From contig ML978140.1 of assembly GCA_010015805.1 (NCBI GenBank), forward strand, positions 62,001 through 126,000: a stretch of DNA of 64,000 nucleotides, in the 5' to 3' direction. Source of the DNA: Rhizodiscina lignyota (Eukaryota > Ascomycota > Dothideomycetes > Aulographales > Rhizodiscinaceae). The number at the start of each line of letters is the position of its first letter. Within the stretch, counting starts at the first letter, position 1. A model generated the notes under the pieces. That model was not told the DNA's origin. It worked only from the letters and a program-made list of their open reading frames with translations, and did no database searches. Both the position numbers and the translations under genes were made by a program. Shown here piece after piece: positions 23,017 through 36,115 of the stretch.

Positions 23017-25044
23017 CCATGCCGCGTTGCGTTTAGAGCGAGAGGTGGGCTGGCCTGGACGTGGCCAGGGTGGTTTGAAAGTTGCTCAATATGAAACTGT
23101 AGCAGGATGGACAGTTTGTTCTCTGGGTCTAAAAGATCCATTGTATCTGAAACGGGAGGATATTTGATGAACCAACTAGAATGGTTTAACCAGAGGCCGG
23201 TAAGCTACTGTAGAAGATGGTTTAGTGCAATCCGTAAATCATAACGCGTGGCTGTCGTAGCTTGACATAGAATTCCATAGGCAATATTTCATCTGTCCGT
23301 ATGTACCTGCGTCAATCTGGAACGAAACGTCAATCTGAAATAAAACATCAATGCGGAGAAACAAGAGGAGTGGAACGGGCACTCAATAGCGAGTAGCTCA
23401 GGACCCTGGGCTTACAAGGATACAGCCGCTGTCCAAATTAGGTGAGAACCAGGAACAATCTCCTCGAAACATTTGATACAGAGTCGGAAGGTGTCGAGTG
23501 AGAGCAGTAGCTCGTTTTGGTTTGAGTGGAATCGCGCGAGGGCGAGCAATTACTGCCGTCCGGTACCTCGTGCACCCATCCCTCCGGTGGGGTGTACCCA
23601 TACCACAGATGTCAGCCCACCTGCAAGTCTCTGGTTGAGAGCTGATAAGGCCAACTGGTATACGGAGCAGAATGTGGGCGGGCTAGAGAATCTCTGTATG
23701 TGATTCTGATTCGATATGCTTTGGATGGAATGCGCTAAAGTTCAAGAACATGCGCAAGAACGCCGAGCTTCTGGGGATGCGGGCGCTGCGGTAGTCCGCT
23801 GCCCTTGGCACATCGCTTGCGGCCGCGCGAGCGCTCAGCTGACGCACGTTTAAATCTTGTGCCTTCGGTCAGCAACTCTGTTTCAACCTCCATTCTTTCC
23901 TCGCGAAGGGCAACTTGTTCGCAGACTAAAAGACGATACCAATCGTTCCACACATCTGCTCTTCCGGGCCTGTTCCTGGCGGGGAAGGTAACACCACTCT
24001 ATCCGTGGCCAATCACAACGGCGTGTGGCGTCCTGCGGCTTTCCGGGACGACGTCACAGGCTATCTGTTTCCTCTCTCGAGCTTCACCATATCAAAATCC
24101 AACATGTCTTCGTTTCTGTTACATGCTTTCCCCTCCGAATACTAATCGTATTTGCAAAAGACTGTTTTTACACCCCTGATGGCTGCTCGATATCCTGTGG
24201 CTGTACACCCGAAGAAGCATCGTGCCATTCTAATCCATCGTCGCCCAGAGAATCCCTGCAGTTAGATATAGATGGATGCCGGAGCTCCCCTTGGAACTGA
24301 AAGGCAAGTTTATTGCACAACAGCCTCTGGTGCAATTGTCTTGAAACTAGCGGTCGAGTCATGCATGCCATTGAGCCCCAGCGATGCAGTCTTTGCTTCC
24401 AGTCTCTTCGGCACGAAATACTAACTAGGCAAACTCAATTCAGCGCAAACGCGCATACGTCATTTCTGCCGGATTCTCGGTGTCCTGCAGCAATGGCGAA
24501 AGAACGGCGCTGGGATGGATTGCGACGGCCGAAAGAGGGAAATTGCGCCGCCAAGAGCAGCCGTCAACCAGCTTTATCAACCCCCCGAGTCCCGCGGCGA
24601 TGCATCAAAGCGTTCGCATGACAAAGCTGGCACCTTAAATTATCCATCACGTCTCACCTTCCTCTTCGGCAGCAGAGGATTCGTCCGTCATCCACATCAC
24701 GAATTCCATCAACTGGAGTTCAATCGCCTATCGGCGCTTTTGAGCGGGGTAGATCCTCATTTCAGTGGGTCGTTGTACCTGAGAGCTCACATGGAGCGTC
24801 GAACACGAGCTCTGGAGGATGCTATCACGTCTGACCTTGCTTCCTTTAGGAAGGAGTGCACGACGATGATATCGGCACGATTAGAGAAACCCATACCACC
24901 TGCTATATTCGCGCACGCGACGCGGGTTTGAGGGAATCAGGGCAACGTTACCACCGTCCGCCATGGGCATTCTTAAAGGCCGCGTGCTCCATCGTGCGGC
25001 ACCCTACGGCCGATTCCTCAGCACACAGAGCGGATACGACGAAA
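23017..25044. other. 2 kb without a recognisable gene
   Basis: It lies between the ATPase stop and the sedolisin start. Open frames of 60-190 codons here show no family features. It must contain the sedolisin promoter. Confidence 0.45.
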
Positions 25045-27108
25045 ATGCGGTTCTTGACAATTGTGGCTGCTGCCACTTTCGCATCGTTTTGCTCTGCAGC
25101 TCCTCGACCCAACGCCAACCACGTCCTTCACGAAAAGCGTGATGGCGAACCTCACCAATGGTCCAGGCGAGATCGCGCGTTTGGGAATGAGATGCTGCCC
25201 ATCAGAATCGGTCTTCGTCAGAGAAATCTCGAGCATGCAGAGAGATACATAAATGACATTGCGGACCCAGATTCGCCAAACTTTGGTATATTTGAGCAGT
25301 TTCACCTCGCACCGATAGCGTTGCTGACAATGGCATTTCCATACAGGCAAGCATTGGAACGCGGAAAAGGTCGCCAACACGTTTGCACCTCACCCAGAAA
25401 CCAAGGCCACCGTGACGGATTGGTTGATTGAATCCGGAATTGCTCCTTCTCGACTCTCATTCTCAAAGGGTCAGCAGAACACAACCGTCTGTATGCATGT
25501 GTCAAAATGCTAATTGTGCCCAGGCCACAACTGGGTACAGTTTGACGGCACCGTGGAAGAGGCAGAACGTCTCTTCGCCACGGAATACTGGTACTACAAG
25601 CACGCGGATTCAAGTGGACATCGTCTTGCCTGTGATTCGTATAGTCTGCCTCAGCATGTGCAAAAGCACGTCGATTTCGTCATGCCGACTATCCAACTTG
25701 ATGGTCTTAAACCGGTAGCGAACGTAAACGGCGTCGTCTCGGTGAAGGAATTTGCCAGCGGCGCGAAGCTGGGCTCGGAGCCTTGTGGAGAACTCATCAC
25801 TATCGAGTGTCTGCGAGCCCTCTATAACTTCCCTGCAGGCAAAACGGCAACGCCAAGCAATGAGATGGGTATTGGTGAATGGGCAGATTACCTCTATGAG
25901 CCCGATCTGCCGACCTTCTTCAAAAACTTTACCAAGCCGCAGATCCCGGCCGATACGAAGCCCGACTTTATCTCAATTGATGGCGGCAAGACGGCTAATA
26001 AGACCACTGTCGCTCAAGGCGCGGGCGTAGAGTCAGCCTTGGACTTCCAGACGTCGTACTCTATTATCTACCCCCAAAAGATCCGTTTGTATCAAGTTGG
26101 TGATTCTGTCAACATTGATAGCGTCGGTACATTCAACATCTTTCTCGATGCTCTAGACGCCTCATACTGCACATATGAGGGCGGGGACCAACCCTACGTT
26201 GATCCCGCGTACCCAGATCCCAACGAGGGTGGCTATACCGGTCCTCTGCAATGCGGTGGTGCTCCGAAATCGAACGTGATGTCTTTCTCATATGGCCAGA
26301 TCGAAGGAGCTCTTCCGTACTTCTATCAGCATCGTCAGTGTCACGAGTGGATGAAGCTCGCCCTCCAAGGAGTTAGTGTCATTTTTGCAAGCGGCGATTC
26401 CGGTGTCGCTAATCGGTATAACGCGGGATATCCAAACTCATGTCTCAACGCAGAGCAAGATTACGTCGACAACAACGGAACTCGCTACTCTCCTTCATTC
26501 CCCGTTAACTGCCCGTATGTCACCGCAGGTAAGCTACCCTCATATCCCTCATGTACAATGCACGTCACTGATATCTACCGCTAGTCGGCGCAACTACCCT
26601 CAATACCAACGACACGAAAGACGGCGAGCGCGCTGTCAATAGCTTCGGCTCCGGCGGTGGATTCTCCAACTACTTCGAGCTTCCCTCATACCAGGCCTCC
26701 GTCGTGAAGCACTTCATGTCCAAGTACGCGCCAAACTACGGCCCCAACGTCTACAACGACTCTGGTATTGTACGTGGCTTCCCCGATGTGTCTGCCATCG
26801 GTCTCGATGTTGCTACCGTGTTCAACGACCAGACTCTCGGCGTCGGCGGCACGAGCGCGAGCGCTCCGATCGTGGGTGGTATTGTGACGCTGTTGAATGA
26901 GGCTAGACTTGAGGCAGGTAAGGGCCCGATTGGGTTCCTGAACCCAACGTTTTATAAGAATCCGGGCGCGTTTAACGACATTACGATTGGGAATAATTCA
27001 GGTTGTGGCTCTGGAGGGTTTAATGCTGTCCCTGGTTGGGATCCTGTTACCGGTCTTGGTACACCAAACTTCCAGAAGCTGAAGAAGGTGTTTTTGGATC
27101 TGCCCTGA
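25045..27108 (+). CDS. Sedolisin-type tripeptidyl peptidase (S53), secreted
   Basis: Four exons (25045-25285, 25347-25469, 25524-26528, 26585-27108) encode 630 residues. MRFLTIVAAATFASFCSAAP is a signal peptide, followed by the S53 prodomain, with NFGKHWNAEKVANTFAP and the GHNWVQFDGTVEEAERLF block. The catalytic domain has Glu and Asp in GVESALDFQTSY, the oxyanion Asp in FASGDSGVANR and the nucleophile Ser in GVGGTSASAPIVGG. The calcium site near the end is FNDITIGNNSGC and GWDPVTGLGTPNF. All key residues are present and each intron restores family sequence, for example NFG/KHW. These enzymes remove tripeptides from protein N-termini at acid pH outside the cell. Confidence 0.93.
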
Positions 27109-28021
27109 GATGAACGAGAAGCACTAATGCCTCTGGAGCTTTGGGCCCCAGTTGATGTATATTTATGGCATAGTGACGGCCGACGCTGCATGCTCCGGCT
27201 TGCCATGTGATTATATGACATGTCAATATAATAGTCTTGAGCAAGGCTGAGAGGATACGGTGAATATGTGACCCGCCAAAAAAGGAAAGGTCTGCTTTGC
27301 CAGCAAGCGACAGAATGGGATTTCTGAGCAGGGACAGCTTGAACGGTTATCAACGATACTTATACAAGAGGAATCCACATGAGAGCAGTATGAAGCTAAG
27401 CGCTTCATAATTGAATCTTCCCATTGGGAAATCCCGAAAGTCAAGAAAGTCGAGATCGACAGGGACTGGTGCAGATCCTCCAAGCTTCACAAAGAGATAA
27501 GGGCTTGGATTTCTTGTTTAAAGAGAGCCGATTCTATCTTTAAAAAAAAGAAGAAAAGGAACAAATAACTGACTTCGCAAACACAATAGGGCATTTTCGA
27601 AAGTCCCTTTATACAGCGAGGTTTGCTCCGCAAGTCACAATACGAAGTACAAGGATACGTCAATATACAGAGCTTTTAGACCTCGGGAGTTCGATCCCTT
27701 GGCAATCATGACGTGGACCGACTTACCCAAAGGGATAGACTTTTTGTTTGGTCCATTTCTTGTCTGGCTGATCGTGTAATTAACTGGGCTGTCTTTGTAC
27801 CAAATATCCCTTCGACGTTCTAAATTCCTAGTTGTGCCGTCCTTCAATCCTTCAACCAACTCTTCGGATTCTGAAATTTAGTTTGCAGGTTTCTCATTCC
27901 AAAGAACAGAGTGGGTACCCAGCCTGAAGGGTATTAAAACCAAAGTCTGCTCACGTCATCAATTAGATATTATAGTCTCAAAGTCAGATTTATTGTCGAT
28001 CGGCTGCTACAATACAACAAT
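27109..28021. other. Intergenic, no gene seen
   Basis: It contains an A-rich run near 27541-27560. No gene or RNA was recognised. Confidence 0.45.
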
Positions 28022-28726
28022 ATGCCAACGACTATTCCCGACCTCCATGTACAAGACCATGGCTTCACATTGTCGAACGGGACACGCATATCCCACCAAA
28101 CTGGCAGCATAACCAAGACACCATTTACAAATCTCGGCTTTCCAGTCAACATGCACGAGCTCTCCGCCAGCGCCTCGACAACCCTCGATCCGGAGACACA
28201 GCGCCCAGTAACTTTTGCGGGACAATTCGGTCTGATCGACTTTGATACGACTGTCAGGTTGCCTCGACATGTGCACATCGCACCACCAGACAGCATTGAG
28301 ACAGAGAAGCAACGATTCGTAGCAGAGAGGATCCTCGTTCTCAATGGAGTAGCTATGGTCGAGCTCAACGGCGAGGTGTACGTCATCCCGCCCAGGACGC
28401 TAGTCACTATCGCACCAGGAGTACCGCATACGTGGACAGCGTGTCCGGCTGGAGTATCACCTGCTTCTGTCATGTCCCCGGGGAAGAAGGATGGCGCGGA
28501 TCAGTGTGTGAGCGAAGGGCGGTTCCTCATGGTATACGAGTATGCGGAGGAGACGGGCTTCTTTCCAACCAGGCAGACGGACACTATGAAAAATGTGTCC
28601 AAATATGTCAGAGCTGGAGATGAGGAGTTGGAGGGATTGAGATTCCCAGGGCTGAGCAAGGAGCAGGCTTTGGAGAGCGCGTGGATTGTTTGGGGAAAGG
28701 ACTGTAAGAGATTCGGAAAGGGGTAA
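28022..28726 (+). CDS. Cupin-fold protein
   Basis: A single-exon gene of 234 residues starting MPTTIPDLHVQDHGFTLSNG. The central part has the two cupin motifs: RLPRHVHIAPPDSIETEKQRF, with two His and a downstream Glu that could bind a metal, and VIPPRTLVTIAPGVPHTWTACP, with the motif 2 His. Strands between them (ERILVLNGVAMVELNGEVY) fit the double-stranded beta helix. The C-terminal quarter is helical (SKEQALESAWIVWGKDCKRF). Cupins include dioxygenases, isomerases and binding proteins; nothing here fixes the reaction. No intron is needed and no lesion was seen. It is isolated, with about 0.9 kb upstream and 0.6 kb downstream free of genes. Confidence 0.8.
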   Translation: MPTTIPDLHVQDHGFTLSNGTRISHQTGSITKTPFTNLGFPVNMHELSASASTTLDPETQRPVTFAGQFGLIDFDTTVRLPRHVHIAPPDSIETEKQRFVAERILVLNGVAMVELNGEVYVIPPRTLVTIAPGVPHTWTACPAGVSPASVMSPGKKDGADQCVSEGRFLMVYEYAEETGFFPTRQTDTMKNVSKYVRAGDEELEGLRFPGLSKEQALESAWIVWGKDCKRFGKG

Positions 28727-29312
28727 AAAGCCCCACCGATTTCGTTAATACCTTGAACACTTTATGAGTGAGATATTAGGAATGAATGAAACCACTTCAA
28801 GGCTTCAAGCTCACATTAACGGACTTCTTTACATGAACGACCCTAAACCCAAGCAAGCAGAGAGCACCATAGTGATTTCGGAGATTCGAATTTCAATCAT
28901 AGCATTCTACTTGAAGTGTCTCAAGCCAAGGAGGAAGAATGGGTTGTTGATATTTGATAGAGTTTGCAAGACGAGATGGTGACGGCTCAGCCTCGGTATA
29001 GCACTAGGATAAAATAGATTCGCTCTAGTCGAAAAGGGTTAGTCGCTTGAGGGCGGAGATTCAGGGTGAACTTTGGACTCTGCGCACAAGGCTGGCAGCG
29101 CTGAATTCGCCTTGAATCTCTGCAATCTCAGCTACATAAGATAGAGCACTCTGCCTGGACTGTAGCCAAACATGATGTGCTCTTACACCTTTCGGTAACC
29201 AGTCTTTGCCCTGCGCATCAACCATTGCACCTGGATCCGCAGAGCATATCGTGCTCAATCTCCTGCAACCCTTTCTTTAACGCTGATCATAAGTCCGTAC
29301 TAACATCTTGCT
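28727..29312. other. Intergenic, may hold the first exon of the next gene
   Basis: No gene was recognised, but the 5' end of the C2H2/homeodomain gene is unresolved and an upstream exon could lie here. Confidence 0.35.
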
Positions 29313-32165
29313 ATGAGTCTTGTGGAGAAACTGCCATAAAATATCCTTTTACGGCTGTCCGTCTACCACTGACACTCAGAACGTCGACCTCCAGTTTGAA
29401 GCTTTCGTTTACGATATACGTACCTGTACAGCAAAGTAAACGCGATATCTCAACCAACCTTCGCTATGGACATCAGTCGCCTCATCCAAGGCGATTTGGA
29501 CATCCTGTAGATGCTGACATTGGGCCTCCGAAGAAGGGGAGAAGAAGAAGCCGAGATCGGCCCAAAGAGTTTAAGTGTGCTCACTCGGGATGTGGGAGGA
29601 GTTATTCAAGGGCTGAACATTTGTATCGTCATCAATTAAATCGTAAGTTTTCGAAGTTCCTCATTCGCCGTTTACTTGCACTATGTACTTGCTATGGTAT
29701 AACAATATGATCAAGGAAGGAGACACTGACTGATTAATGTCTAGATAACCCCAAACAGTTATATAAATGCGATTTCGCAGACTGCCAACGGTCATTTGTA
29801 CGCCAGGATTTGTGCGTGCGGCATAGAGAGCGACATATTACTCGTGGATCTCGACTTCTCCGCAAAGACAGCCCTGCGCAGACCCCGAACCCAATTGCAT
29901 CACCAGATGGCACTTCTCACAGACACTCCGATGAATCGATTGCGATACTTCAACAATGGCTTGACCTGCATTCAACAGCGCCGTACCCTTCGAAGACAGA
30001 CAAGGAAGAACTGGCCAACATATCTGGTCTTAAAGTCGCTCAGATTTCTCACTGGTTCCGAAACACCCGAAGTCGCTGGAGTCCACCCCTTCTCGATTGG
30101 CTTTCTTCACCGCCAGCTGATGAAGCGGCGTCACCAGAAGCCATTCAGATGGCACTAGACTCCTCTATTCCCATGCTAGGTAAGACCATCGCTAGTCACT
30201 TTATTCCTCAATGAATTGCCTTACTCGCCTTTCTTCTGCCACTGAGAAATCTAACTCTTTCTCCGGAATACAGAAACCTTTGGTCGAAGCCCACACGCAA
30301 GCCCGGCCAATAGCGTAAACTCGGCATTTTCCCAATGTTCAGATGAGGTATATGCGGGAGCACCAAGAAAAGGAAGAAGGAAATTCTCCATGCCGATGGA
30401 GAGGAGTCCAGCAAGTCGAAATCAAAGCCCACACTATGGCTTCTTCTCGGATATGCCAGGGTTAATACGGGAAAGCAGCAATTCCTGGTCAGGCTCAGGA
30501 GGTATTTCTCCCCAAGCTCAACATATTGTCCCAACCCCGCCTCTGGATATCCAGCTGCCTGGAACGATATCACCGAAACATCTCGGCATTGGTGAATATC
30601 TGTCATGCCACCTGCGACCTCCCAACCCAGGCCCATCAATTACAGAAAGGATGATTGACCTAAACACTGGATATTTTCCACTGCCTCCAGAATATAGCCC
30701 TGGCAAGTCGTCGGCATCCTACAAGTGTGACCACCCAGGGTGCACTGCTGCACCCTTCCAGACCCAGTATCTTCTGAAGTGAGTCTTGAAAACAACACTG
30801 AAATATCTTTCACTGGAGTAGTTTTGGAATGCTAATCTGCTACGCCAGCTCTCATGCGAACGTCCATTCTCAAAATCGCCCACATTACTGCCCTGTGCCC
30901 TGCAGTGCACGCAGTAAAGATGGTAAAGGATTCAAACGCAAGAACGACCTGATCCGCCATGGTCGATTTCACGAGTGTCCTGGTTATGTGTGCCCCTTTT
31001 GCCCAGATGGCAAACTTAAATATCCACGTGCGGTCAATCTGCAGCGACATGTCAGAGCTCATCACTTGGATATAGACCCAGACGATCTGCGGCTCAGGGA
31101 CGCTTTGAAACGAGTTCCCGTCACAGGGGAACGTGGGCACAGGAGTAGCGAGATTCACACTCCTCCAGAAAGTGCGCAAGTGCCATTTCCGTCCGACTCC
31201 AGAACGCTTGACGGTTCTTTGGGTGTATCTAATGCAGGTGTGATCCAAGCTGTATCGCAAAACATGTGTACAAAACATCCCGCATCAGACAAATAGACCA
31301 ACTGCAGAATCCTAAAAGCGACACTTTTCAAAACTGGTACGAGGCCTTTGACCCAGTGTATCCTGGTCCGGAAGGTTTACCATCAGCAGCCATCTTCTCA
31401 GAACCCCTCACTCCTTTCGACGATTTCTGTGATTCTCTCGATGATACTCGATTTTCACATCATATTATGAACAACGGTCTTTCGGAGTACCCATATAAAC
31501 ACTGCAATATGGATGAAGTATTTCGAACTTCTTCGCCACCACGGTTTTCTGCCAGTGGACCCGCTCCTGTCGAAAAGACTTCTCCAAATGAAGAGGCCAA
31601 CCCGAAGCCGAAGAATGAGCCATTGTACCAATGCACATTCTGTCATCAGAACCTGACATCAAAATCATGGAAGAGACACGAAGCTTCTATTCATCTGCCC
31701 CAATCCCAATGGGTTTGCCAGCTCAATGGCGGTTGCGTCCATTCACCCTCCAAATCAATGGACGGTTCCCCGATTGACTCAAAACACTGCGTCTTCTGTG
31801 GGATCCTCGATCCTGATAACGATCATTTCGAGTCAAATCACAGATCCGCTGAATGCGCCTTGAAGCCAGTCGCTGAACGAAGTTTCCAGCGCAAGGATCA
31901 CTTGAAACAGCATTGCCGCCTTGTTCATGAAGGCTTTGTTCCCAACAATCAAGTCCTGGAATCATGGCAGGTACAAGCGGATTACAGTCATCACCGCTGG
32001 TCTTGCGGTTTCTGTGGCGAGAAACTAGAGGGATGGGACGAGCGAGCGAAGCACATCAGAAAGCACTTTCAAGCCGGACTGACAATGGCTGACTGGAATT
32101 CGGAGAAATGCCTTGAGACCGATGCCGATGGGCTATTCAATGAGTTCACTGAATATCTCGAGTAG
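29313..32165 (+). CDS. C2H2 zinc finger / TALE homeodomain transcription factor
   Basis: A multi-exon regulator. In order: a basic stretch PPKKGRRRSRDRPKE; finger 1, FKCAHSGCGRSYSRAEHLYRH; an intron (29643-29744) joining HQLN to HNPKQLYKC; finger 2, CDFADCQRSFVRQDLCVRH; a TALE-type homeodomain third helix, VAQISHWFRNTRSRW, preceded by the PYPSKTDKEEL loop; and a disordered Ser/Pro region. Further C2H2 pairs follow (YKCDHPGCTAAPF...SHANVH, KRKNDLIRHGRFHECPGYVCPFC, YPRAVNLQRHVRAHH), and the last exon has FCHQNLTSKSWKRHEASIH and CGFCGEKLEGWDERAKHIRKH. Introns 30180-30273, 30779-30848 and 31238-31296 keep frame. The true start is unresolved: no ATG is in frame before finger 1, so the first exon must splice in. 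The ATG at 29313 with a weak GTGGAG donor is only a placeholder. Confidence 0.75.
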
Positions 32166-32765
32166 AGCTATTGGTCGAACTTGATAACTCTATTTCCAGC
32201 AATTCTTTTTCATGTTTAGCTAGTTCAAATTCAGCGTTCTTCAGACTCTAGGGTTTTAACATCCGGAATTAGCGGTAGGATTTCACTCATTCAATAATAC
32301 ATCACCCTCCGCAGATACAGACGCTCGTTCTAATTTGGCGTGACCAAACTTGAAGTACACAGTATTACCCAACCCACAAATGGAGATGTTGAAAGCACGA
32401 GCTCATGCATCCCCGCTTGCCCAAAGCCAACCACCGGACCCGCACGCTATACGCGGATTTAAGATTTTCCCGAGCCAATCTCATTGGACTTCGAAACTGA
32501 GAGAGGCCCGAGGATCCGAGTGGGTGTATCCATTTTGTACTAGAAAAACAACAAATGCTATGTGCCGAAGATGGCTCTTCGATCCTTACGGCAGGAGTCA
32601 TGGCCTATTGGACCCAAGACCGTATCAAAAACCAGTAAATCCAGCGTGATGGAACCGAGGCTTCAGACGCGTGTCGCCTATTTAATGCGGGGAGCCCCAA
32701 TGCAAGACACTCTTGATTTCAAGCGTCCCCGGAGTGTGTTCAGAGCTATTTCAGCTTTTTAAAGA
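32166..32765. other. Intergenic, no gene seen
   Basis: It lies between the zinc-finger gene and the dehydrogenase and holds the promoter of the latter. Confidence 0.45.
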
Positions 32766-33948
32766 ATGCGTGCAGCAAGATTCTACAACCAAGGCGACAT
32801 CCGGGTAGAAGAGGTGCCCGAACCACGACTCAGCGATGGCAAAGTCCTCGTCGACGTGGAATGGTGCGGGATATGTGGAAGCGATCTCCATGACTTTACG
32901 ATGGGACCGTTCATGCTGCCAACGAAACCGCATCGGGTAACGGGAGAGACAATACCACTCGCGCAGGGACACGAGTTTTGTGGCCGCGTGAGGAATCCCC
33001 CAGATGGCTCGAAACTCAAGGATGGTGAAGCTGTCATGGTCGATCCGAGGATGCTCTGTAGAGAATGCATGGCGTGCAAGAGTGGCAAGACGGCCTGCTG
33101 CCAGCGCCTGGGATACATCGGCGGCGCCACGAATGGTGGGTATGCGGAGCGCGTTGTGGTCGAGGAGCGGAGCCTTTATCCCCTGGGCAATATTCCTCTA
33201 GAATACGCCGCTGTTATCGAGCCACTAGCCGTTGTGCACCACGCCGTCAAAGAGAGTGCCATTCAGGATTGGAACGACAAGAGTGTTCTCGTTCTCGGTG
33301 GAGGTCCGATTGGCTTTGCGCTGGTTCTGCTTCTACGAGCACACGGAGCCTCCAACATCACTGTTTCAGAACCCGCATCGATACGGCGGGAGCAAGTTGC
33401 GGAGTTTGCGAAGAATGTGATCAATCCAATCAACGAGAACGTTGGGGACGTGTGCAGATCATTTACAAACGGGAAGGGTGTCGACGTTGTGTTTGATTGC
33501 GCAGGCGTCCCTATCGCCCTTGAAGCAGGCTTTGATGCATTGGGCTTTGGAGGTCTTTTCATTGAGGTTGCTGTTTGGGAGAAACCGGTATGATTGCAGA
33601 TGCTCGTTATTGATAATATCTCTAACACCACTTGATGCAGATGACAATTCCGTCCTTGAAACTCCTGGCTAAGCACATTACCCTGAAAGGCGTGTTTATC
33701 TTTAATACAGAAGATTTCCAAGAGGTTATGCAATGGATGGCAGAGGGTGAGTTTGTCACTGCTACTGAGTGCATTGCAAGCCCGTTTCCAGACGGGGCTA
33801 ATCATGTGCAGGACGAATCAAGGGTTACGAGAAAATGGTTACAGCGCGCATTGGGCTTGATGACATCGTCGATAAAGGATTTAAAGAGCTCGTCAATAAT
33901 AAAGACAGTCACATTAAGATTTTGGTAAATCCTAGATTGAAAGAGTAG
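32766..33948 (+). CDS. Zinc-dependent alcohol dehydrogenase, 2,3-butanediol dehydrogenase-like
   Basis: Three exons (32766-33587, 33641-33746, 33812-33948) encode 354 residues, the usual size for medium-chain dehydrogenases. The catalytic zinc ligands are in VEWCGICGSDLHDF (Cys) and LAQGHEFCGRV (GHE). The structural zinc cysteines are in DPRMLCRECMACKSGKTACCQRLGYIG. The nucleotide fold has VLVLGGGPIGFALVLLLRAHGA and the substrate loop YAAVIEPLAVVHHAV. The last exon ends KGFKELVNNKDSHIKILVNPR, as in the BDH1 group. It would use NAD(H) to interconvert vicinal diols and acetoins or related secondary alcohols; the exact substrate is inferred. It converges with the sugar transporter. Confidence 0.9.
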
Positions 33949-34324
33949 ATCATTGCGAGATTACGCGGACGAAGTTCCGCTGGAATAGAGCCAGTCAATC
34001 ATGCCTTTATTGCAGCCTTTGTAATTCTGCTTTACCTTCACCAAGACGATCCTTTGCAACAGTAATGATGATATTAATCATATCTACATCGTATTCTTGT
34101 CATCTGTAAATCAACAGAGCTGTGGTATCGATTTCGGTGCACGTGTGGCCGCCCGTAGAATTCCTTCTCCCAATCTTTCACAATCTTGGCAATTCTACAT
34201 TAACTGACCTTGACTGAATCATCTTTCTAACGTTTCAACCATCTAGACTGCCCTTCCCTTATCCTTCTATGCCAAGAGCGCGATTGTAATACTCTCTGTA
34301 GGTATCATAAAGCTCTCCATGATC
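33949..34324. other. Convergent 3' region
   Basis: The two flanking genes end towards each other here. Nothing else is visible. Confidence 0.45.
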
Positions 34325-36115
34325 TTAGACTTCCTGCACCTTCTCCTCCGTCTTCTCCTCTGTATGCTCCACATGATCCTTGCTGGATCTGGCATCTGCT
34401 TCAACCGCACCTGGACCGCTGCCAATGCTGAATCGCCGAGCGTAGTTCTGCATGTCCTCAGGTAAGAACAGGCTGTCGATATCCTCAAGGGACATGTTGC
34501 CGGTCTCGGGGTAGAAGTACCAGATGATTGGAACAAAAGCAGCATTAGTACATGTGAAGAGGATATAAGTTTTGTAGCCGATTCGATTGATGAGAACTGG
34601 GGTGATCATGACGATGAAGAAGTTCCTGCGCAGATGAGTTAGCGAGAACAGTTTGAGAAGCAAGTGTTGCATTCGGGGACGCATACCAAAGCCAGTGAGC
34701 GCTAACTGAGATAGCGGTCCCTCGAGTTCGAGCTTCGAGCGGTAGGATCTCCGGGCCCTTTGAAGTATGATCAGTGCATGAAGACTGATAGACATGAGGA
34801 ATTACTCACATAGACCCAAGGAACCACATTAATTGTCGCGCCAAATATAAGCATGAACTGGAACAAAATCAATAAATGCCGCCATTGTTCGATGGTAACC
34901 ACTTACCAGAAAGAAGAACGCTATAGCCGCCGAAGATGTATCCTTCCGACCGAAGCTCAGGAGGATCGTGATCATCATCATGCAAAAGCTCAGTAGACCC
35001 GCGCCAATTAGCATCGTCATTTTCCTCCCCATCCTGTCTAGTGCAAGTGCAGGCAAGGTATTGCCGACAATGAACATCAGCTCCACGAAGCCTGCGATTA
35101 AGAGTGAGGTATTTCGAGCAAGGCCGACGTTCTCGACCAATACACTGGGCATGTAGTAGACTACGAGGTTAATGCCGCCCATTTGGTTCATGAACAAGCC
35201 GAACCATGCGAGGATCACTCGTTTTCTGGTCTGCAGTACGTCTTTCTTGAATACCGACCAAACTTTCTCGGTGCCTTCATGAGTTTCGAGGGCGATTGCG
35301 GCGCGAATGGCTTCGATCTCGCTCGCAACATACGGGTCGTCGTGTGGAAGATCGAAGACGGCACAGAGGACGTCGTGCGCTTCATCTTCGCGGCCGCGCT
35401 TAGCCAGCCAGCGAGGTGATTCGGGTAGACCCCATACGACGAAGACGACAATGATTGCAAATATCAGCTGAATTGCAATGGGTGTGCGCCATGCTGCGGC
35501 GGAATTGACATAAGAGAAGCCGTAGTCGACCCAGTACGCCAAGACGATACCGACCCCTGAGATGAATTATTGGTCTGATGTCCCAGCGGCGACGACTCTG
35601 CCTAAGGTACGAACCGATAAACCAGATCTCCCATGACACAAGTCTCCCTCTCCATTCCTTCCGGGAGAGTTCCGATTGATACATTGGCACAGTGCTTGAA
35701 TCAATTCCAGTACCGAAACCTATGAGTTATCAGCATAAATTGTGCTGCTTCAGGCGAGGAGAAGCCCACCCGTGATGATTCTGCCGACGATGAGATGAGC
35801 TAGTTTGAAAGCACTTGTCTGAAGTGTTGCCCCAACAAGGATGAAGCACATGGCTAGCCAAATCATTCGCCTACGTCCTAACATGTCGCCAATCGCAAAG
35901 TTGATGCCACAGCCTACAAGCGAGCCCAAGCAGTAGCTTCCGACAGTGATGCCGGTGACTGAGTCGCTAGGATGTTTGAACTGTGCCAGCCAATGTGGGT
36001 TCTGCAGCAAGCCGCTGAAGACACCCTGATCATAGCCGAAGAATAGAAAAGCCGACAGGCATGCAACATAGATTGCGGCTCTTAGAGGCGCACCGCGCCC
36101 GTAGCACGTGCGCAT
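34325..36115 (-). CDS. Sugar transporter (MFS, SP family)
   Basis: A hexose or related sugar carrier in the plasma membrane. It starts MRTCYGRGAPLRAAIYVACL, then FGYDQGVFSGLL (TM1), GDMLGRRRMIWLAM (motif A) and, after an intron (35720-35769), GFGTGIDSSTVPMYQSELSRKEWRG. The middle has GLPESPRWLAKRGR (PESPR motif), MNQMGGINLVVYYMP (the QxxGxNxxxYY sugar motif) and DRMGRKMTMLIG. Later exons give INVVPWVYGPEILPLEARTRGTAIS, HWLWNFFIVMITPVLI and FYPETGNMSLEDIDSLF (PETxxxxLEEID motif). I count about five introns, all restoring family motifs. The C-terminal tail is acidic with EKTEEK repeats. No damage was seen. Confidence 0.9.

Noticed and set aside
27680-27700. TTCGATCCC word resembling a tRNA B-box
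   Set aside because: The flanking bases do not form a T-stem and no A-box or acceptor stem could be drawn.
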